Source of the DNA: Planctomycetaceae bacterium
GTDB taxonomy: Bacteria; Planctomycetota; Phycisphaerae; Phycisphaerales; SM1A02
Length of the DNA: 8,259 nucleotides
Assembly: GCA_002737585.1 (NCBI GenBank)
Contig: NSIA01000068.1
Span: 1 to 8,259, forward strand
Reading direction: 5' to 3'
The translations under genes and the position numbers were made by a program. The notes below the pieces were generated by a model. The model searched no databases. It was given only the letters and a program-made list of their open reading frames with translations, and had not been told where the DNA came from. Below, one piece after another: positions 5,260 to 8,259 of the stretch (its first letter is position 1; every line of letters begins with the position of its first letter).

Positions 5260-5778
5260 TCAGGGATTACTCTGACTTGCAGGCTTCTTCTTTTTCTTCG
5301 CTTCAGGTGTTGCAGTCGGCGCTGGTGGCGGAGCGTCCGGCGCAACCACTGGCATCGCCTCAACAAAGCGTTGCGCTGCCTCAGCACGGTGCCGCAATGA
5401 CGCGTTGGCATCATCATCTGGAACCAATTCAAAGTGCCAATGTTCTAATCGATGGATGTCGGTAGGAACCATTTCTGCCACCAAATCAGCGCCCATGAAG
5501 TCCCACACGGGCATGTCGGAGTCACCGGAACCGGCAACCGATTCATACCCAGCGAGTTTGAGGCGGACGTCATACGTTCCGTCAAAGGTGAACTCAATAC
5601 GAGTGGGGGTTCGACCAATTTCACGGCCATTGAGCGTGAGAAGCGCGCCCGGAGGCGTAGATGTCACCTCAATCTCACGCCGAACGCAGCCCGCGGCCAG
5701 CGCCAGTGCGGCGAGCGCAAGTGCGGCGCAAGCCAGCACCCCGCGTGGGGCAATCATCCCGGAATGAGCTGTGGGCAT
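5260..5778 (-). CDS. PEGA-domain lipoprotein
   Basis: A 172-residue protein from ATG 5778. It has a hydrophobic Ala/Leu signal (about 13-30) ending in the lipobox LAAGC (C31), so it is predicted to be a lipid-anchored envelope protein. Residues 36-80 are a PEGA-type domain (IEVTSTPPGALLTLNGREIG, then YDVRLKLAGYES), a small beta fold found in surface and wall-associated proteins. Residues 90-118 contain a second Trp-rich block (VWDFMGADLV, HRLEHWHFELVP) that I associate with similar lipoproteins but cannot name. The C-terminus is Pro/Ala-rich and ends in five consecutive lysines before ASQSNP. ATG 5787 is an alternative start; the frame reaches GTG 5805 inside the divergent promoter region. 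No Shine-Dalgarno sequence is visible. It is divergent from lptB. Its substrate or partner is unknown. Confidence 0.85.
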   Translation of the reverse strand: MPTAHSGMIAPRGVLACAALALAALALAAGCVRREIEVTSTPPGALLTLNGREIGRTPTRIEFTFDGTYDVRLKLAGYESVAGSGDSDMPVWDFMGADLVAEMVPTDIHRLEHWHFELVPDDDANASLRHRAEAAQRFVEAMPVVAPDAPPPAPTATPEAKKKKKPASQSNP

Positions 5779-5784
5779 CAAGCG

Positions 5785-5812
5785 CATGCGGTGAGTGTAA
5801 TACACTTCTGGA
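5785..5812. promoter_or_regulatory. Compact divergent promoter region of the PEGA gene and lptB
   Basis: GTGTAATACAC (5795-5805) is a palindrome with 5-bp arms around one base. On the plus strand TGTAAT (5796-5801) is a five-of-six -10 box ending 11 bases before the lptB ATG. On the minus strand TATTAC (5802-5797) is a four-of-six -10 about 10 bases before ATG 5787. Both messages would then have very short or no leaders. The palindrome could equally be an operator. Any -35 for lptB would fall inside the PEGA coding region; I see no good match. Confidence 0.35.
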
Positions 5813-6547
5813 ATGCCGCTCCTAGAAGTCCATGGGCTTGTGAAGAGTTACAACGGTCGACGAGTCGTCGATGATGTGGCATTCACTGTGGCCGAAGGTG
5901 AAATTGTTGGTCTGCTTGGACGCAACGGTGCGGGCAAGACCACCAGCTTTCGCATGACGATCGGCATGATCACACCGGAAGCCGGGCAAGTGACCTTCAA
6001 CGGCAAAGACGTGACCATGCTGCCGATGTACCGACATGCCCTTTCCGGCATGGGGTATTTGGCGCAGGAGCCGTCCGTGTTCCAGCGCCTTTCGTGCCAG
6101 GACAATTTGCTGGCGGTGTTGGAGCTGCAGGCGATGACCAAGGTGGAACGCAAGGCGCGGGCCGCGCAACTCTTGGCACAGTTTCACTTGGAACACAAAG
6201 CCGGCGAAGAAGCGCGCACCTGCTCTGGCGGTGAGCGACGCCGTTTGGAAATTGCACGCGCGCTGATCAATCGTCCAAAGATCCTGATGCTTGATGAGCC
6301 GTTCGCGGCTGTTGATCCGCACACCGTTGAAGACCTGCAAGAGGAAGTGCGCAAACTCACCTCTGAGGGAATTTCCGTGTTGGTCACCGATCACAACGTG
6401 CAGCAGACGCTGCGCATTTGCGACCGCGCCTACATCATCCATGAGGGGCGCAATCTGAAGGACGGCGATCCAAAGATGATCATCAATGATCCAGCGGTGC
6501 GCAATGCATACCTTGCTAGCACCTTCCGCGGCGATGAGTTCGACTGA
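5813..6547 (+). CDS. lptB: LPS export ABC transporter ATP-binding protein LptB
   Basis: A 244-residue ABC ATPase, the usual size for LptB, which powers extraction of LPS from the inner membrane by LptFG into the LptC-LptA bridge. All nucleotide-site motifs are visible: Walker A GRNGAGKTT (36-44), Q-loop Q85 in YLAQEPSVF, signature CSGGE (137-141), Walker B ILMLDEP (157-163) with E162, D-loop at AAVDP (165-169) and switch H194 in VTDHNVQQTL. The stretch PSVFQRLSCQDNLL, the LDEPFAAVDP block and GISVLVTDHNV are characteristic of LptB rather than amino-acid ABC ATPases (LivF/LivG). The signature begins with Cys instead of the usual Leu. ATG 5813 lies close to a candidate promoter without a clear ribosome site. 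It stands alone; LptF, LptG, LptC and LptA are not in the window. Confidence 0.92.
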   Translation: MPLLEVHGLVKSYNGRRVVDDVAFTVAEGEIVGLLGRNGAGKTTSFRMTIGMITPEAGQVTFNGKDVTMLPMYRHALSGMGYLAQEPSVFQRLSCQDNLLAVLELQAMTKVERKARAAQLLAQFHLEHKAGEEARTCSGGERRRLEIARALINRPKILMLDEPFAAVDPHTVEDLQEEVRKLTSEGISVLVTDHNVQQTLRICDRAYIIHEGRNLKDGDPKMIINDPAVRNAYLASTFRGDEFD

Positions 6548-6578
6548 CCAACTCAGACGGAACGCATATCAACTTGAT

Positions 6579-7847
6579 TTATGAGGAAGCGGCTTCGCCG
6601 ATGCGGCGCGCCCGTACCCGCAGTACGGCGGTGGGCGAAGCCTCTGCCACCTCAAAGCGTGTGCCGTGCGCTTCAAATGCGTCGCCTGCCTTGGGGATTG
6701 ACCCAAAGTGCTCAAGGACAAATCCGGCCACGGTCTCGTAGCCATCGTCTTCAGGAATCTCTGTGCCGAGCGCGCTGTTGATGTCAGCAATGGCAACACG
6801 GCCGCTTGCTTCAAATGAGCCATCTTCCAGGGTTCGCACCACGGGCTGGATATCAGTGATGGGCTCATGCTCATCGCGGATTTCGCCCACCAGCTCTTCA
6901 ATGATGTCTTCAATGGTGACGATGCCGGCGGTACCGCCAAATTCATCAACCACCACGGCAAAGTGCACCTTGGACTGCTGGAAGTCACGTAACTGTTCGC
7001 GCAGTGGCTTTGACTCCGGAACACGCTGCGGCGCGCGAAGGAATGGCCGCAGGCGGAATTCAGTGGCAGGGACACCAAGCAGCGAGACCAGGTCCTTCAC
7101 ATAAAGGATGCCTTCCACATGATCCAGGCTGCCGCGGTACACGGGAATGCGCGAATGACCGGAGTGACGCGCAAACTCACGGATGGAGGCCAGGTCATCG
7201 GTGTAGGCAATGCCTTCAATGGCGGGCCGCGGCGTCATGATGGAGCCAACCGTGGTGTCACCAAACTCCATGGCGTTCTCAAGAATGGTGGCAGCTTGCT
7301 CATCAATATGGCCTTGCCGCTGCGTGTCCTCGATTGCACTGACCAGCTCTTCTTCGCCGCGCGCTTCGTCGGTACCGGAACCAGTGATCCGCCCAACTGC
7401 GCCGTCCACCACATCCGCAATCGCGCGCACCGGTGCAAGTAGCACATAGATGAGGCGAAGGAACGGCAGCGACGAAACGATCACCCCCGCTGGGTCATGA
7501 CGCGCAAACGCGCCCGCCACTGCGGTGGACAGTAGCCACAGAGCAATCAATGCAACCAGCCATGCCAGAGCCAATCGGCCAGCAGTGAGCGGTTCAGCAA
7601 AACCAGCAACGATGGCAATCACCAGCACCGCAAAGGCAAGGCGGCCAGCAGTGCGCGCAAATGACACTGCCCATTCAACCTGCTCTAACTTGCCGAAACA
7701 CCACCGACCGCGCGCAAGGCGGCCGCGCTCTTCCAGTTCACGTTCCAGGGCTGATTCGCTCACTTGTAGCAATGAACGGCTCAATGCCGCCAAGATGCTG
7801 ACAATCACCAACATCGCGATAGCTGCAATAGTTAAGGAAAGCGTCAC
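6579..7847 (-). CDS. CorC/YbeX-HlyC family membrane protein with CBS domains
   Basis: A 422-residue protein of the CNNM/HlyC/CorC family, implicated in magnesium (and cobalt) homeostasis. The N-terminal membrane part (DUF21-like) has hydrophobic segments at about 4-22, 69-84, 91-112 and 122-140. Two CBS domains follow: about 200-258 (IMTPRPAIEGI, GHSRIPVYRG, VEGILYVKDL) and 270-325 (HFAVVVDEFGGTAGIVTIED IIEELVGEI across the boundary). The CorC_HlyC domain closes the protein at about 338-415 (YETVAGFVLEHFG). Its start is GTG 7847, forming a GTGA overlap with the ybeY stop, so the two are translationally coupled; the same order occurs in E. coli ybeY-ybeX. The membrane part matches the family only loosely, and whether it transports or only regulates transport is unsettled in the family. 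Confidence 0.9.
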   Translation of the reverse strand: MTLSLTIAAIAMLVIVSILAALSRSLLQVSESALERELEERGRLARGRWCFGKLEQVEWAVSFARTAGRLAFAVLVIAIVAGFAEPLTAGRLALAWLVALIALWLLSTAVAGAFARHDPAGVIVSSLPFLRLIYVLLAPVRAIADVVDGAVGRITGSGTDEARGEEELVSAIEDTQRQGHIDEQAATILENAMEFGDTTVGSIMTPRPAIEGIAYTDDLASIREFARHSGHSRIPVYRGSLDHVEGILYVKDLVSLLGVPATEFRLRPFLRAPQRVPESKPLREQLRDFQQSKVHFAVVVDEFGGTAGIVTIEDIIEELVGEIRDEHEPITDIQPVVRTLEDGSFEASGRVAIADINSALGTEIPEDDGYETVAGFVLEHFGSIPKAGDAFEAHGTRFEVAEASPTAVLRVRARRIGEAASS

Positions 7848-8259
7848 TTGGCACCGCCCTCAAAGAGTCGCCCGAAGCCGGCTGCTTCCAGGATGCGATC
7901 TTCTTCGGCGTGCATGCGCGCGTACGAATCATCATCGCGGTCATCGTGACCAGCGGCATGCAGCAATCCATGCAGCGCGTAGAGAAGAATCTCGCCGCGG
8001 GTTCCGTGCGGCGCATTGGCCGAAGCAGCAGATCCATCGTTCTGCGCAGCACCCTGCCCACGCCGCGCCGCTTCGTCTACGCAGATAGCAATATCAACAT
8101 CCACTGCCTCACCGGGCGCGTTCTGCGCGAAGGTCAGTACATCAGTGGTGGAATCAAGCCCCATGTGTCGCGCGTGCAACATGCACATGCGGTCGTCATG
8201 CACCAGTTCGATCGCGGCGCGCGTGACAGGGAAACCAAGCAGCGGAACGATTCGTTCAA
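7844..8259 (-). CDS. ybeY: Endoribonuclease YbeY (partial, N-terminus beyond the window)
   Basis: A zinc-dependent YbeY/UPF0054 protein acting in 16S rRNA maturation and ribosome quality control. About 138 codons are present; the frame stays open past GTG 8203 to the window edge, with a family-like continuation (ERIVPLLGFPVTRAAIELVH), so the true start lies outside. Recognisable parts are the STTDVLTF strand, DIAICVDEAAR, and the metal motif HGLLHAAGHDD. Canonical YbeY has H-x3-H-x5-H (HGxLHLxGYDH); here the first two His are present, the third is Asp, and the Tyr before D is His. A low-complexity Gly/Ala/Asn stretch (GQGAAQNDGSAASANAPHG) lengthens the segment before the metal motif by roughly ten residues relative to E. 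coli. It overlaps corC by GTGA. Confidence 0.9.
   Translation of the reverse strand, partial: ERIVPLLGFPVTRAAIELVHDDRMCMLHARHMGLDSTTDVLTFAQNAPGEAVDVDIAICVDEAARRGQGAAQNDGSAASANAPHGTRGEILLYALHGLLHAAGHDDRDDDSYARMHAEEDRILEAAGFGRLFEGGAK

Noticed and set aside
5074..5465. Plus-strand open frames over the array and into the PEGA gene
   Set aside because: Repeat-derived at the 5' end and antisense to a clear lipoprotein gene at the 3' end.

Overview
The window reads as a gene-dense piece of a Gram-negative bacterial chromosome of fairly high G+C, all ordinary protein-coding style with no insertion sequence, phage gene, tRNA, rRNA or CRISPR array. A two-membrane cell is shown by a lipid A acyltransferase (LpxL type), an outer-membrane PagL-like barrel, an LptB ATPase and a PEGA-domain lipoprotein. 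The protein style (PEGA lipoprotein, weak or absent Shine-Dalgarno sequences, GTG starts) suggests a planctomycete, perhaps Phycisphaerae-like; this is an inference from style, not a demonstrated placement.

Layout. 1-1880 (+): the tail of an unknown gene, an lpxL-type acyltransferase, a receiver-only response regulator coupled to it by a GTGA overlap, and a small hypothetical protein. A perfect 9-bp hairpin at 1915-1936 separates this run from two convergent minus-strand genes (1941-2734), unknown proteins of 132 residues each, again coupled by a GTGA overlap. 2873-3898 (+): a GalE-type UDP-hexose 4-epimerase, with one base between its stop and the convergent minus-strand gene for a PagL-like lipid A deacylase (3900-4718).

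4719-5259 is the only long non-coding stretch and the least ordinary part. On the minus strand it holds a promoter-like sequence, two short hairpins and a perfect 13-bp terminator stem followed by TTTT. This is either a small RNA of about 107 nt or a structured, attenuator-like leader of the pagL-like gene. Further on is a tandem array of 11-bp units (5108-5229) that alternates as 22-bp pairs and cannot be coding in any constant frame.

5260-5778 (-) encodes a PEGA lipoprotein divergent from lptB (5813-6547, +); both starts lie close to a small palindrome that could serve as a shared promoter. lptB converges on a ybeY-corC pair (minus strand, 6579 to beyond 8259), also joined by a GTGA overlap. 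This pair has the same order as ybeY-ybeX in the ybeZYX cluster of E. coli.

Together, several genes bear on the LPS envelope: acylation of lipid A (LpxL type), supply of UDP-galactose or a related sugar (GalE), 3-O-deacylation (PagL-like) and export (LptB). They sit in separate transcription units with unrelated genes between them, so they form a loose neighbourhood and not one operon. I found no clear new multi-gene system; the best candidates for novelty are the structured RNA and the 11-bp array.
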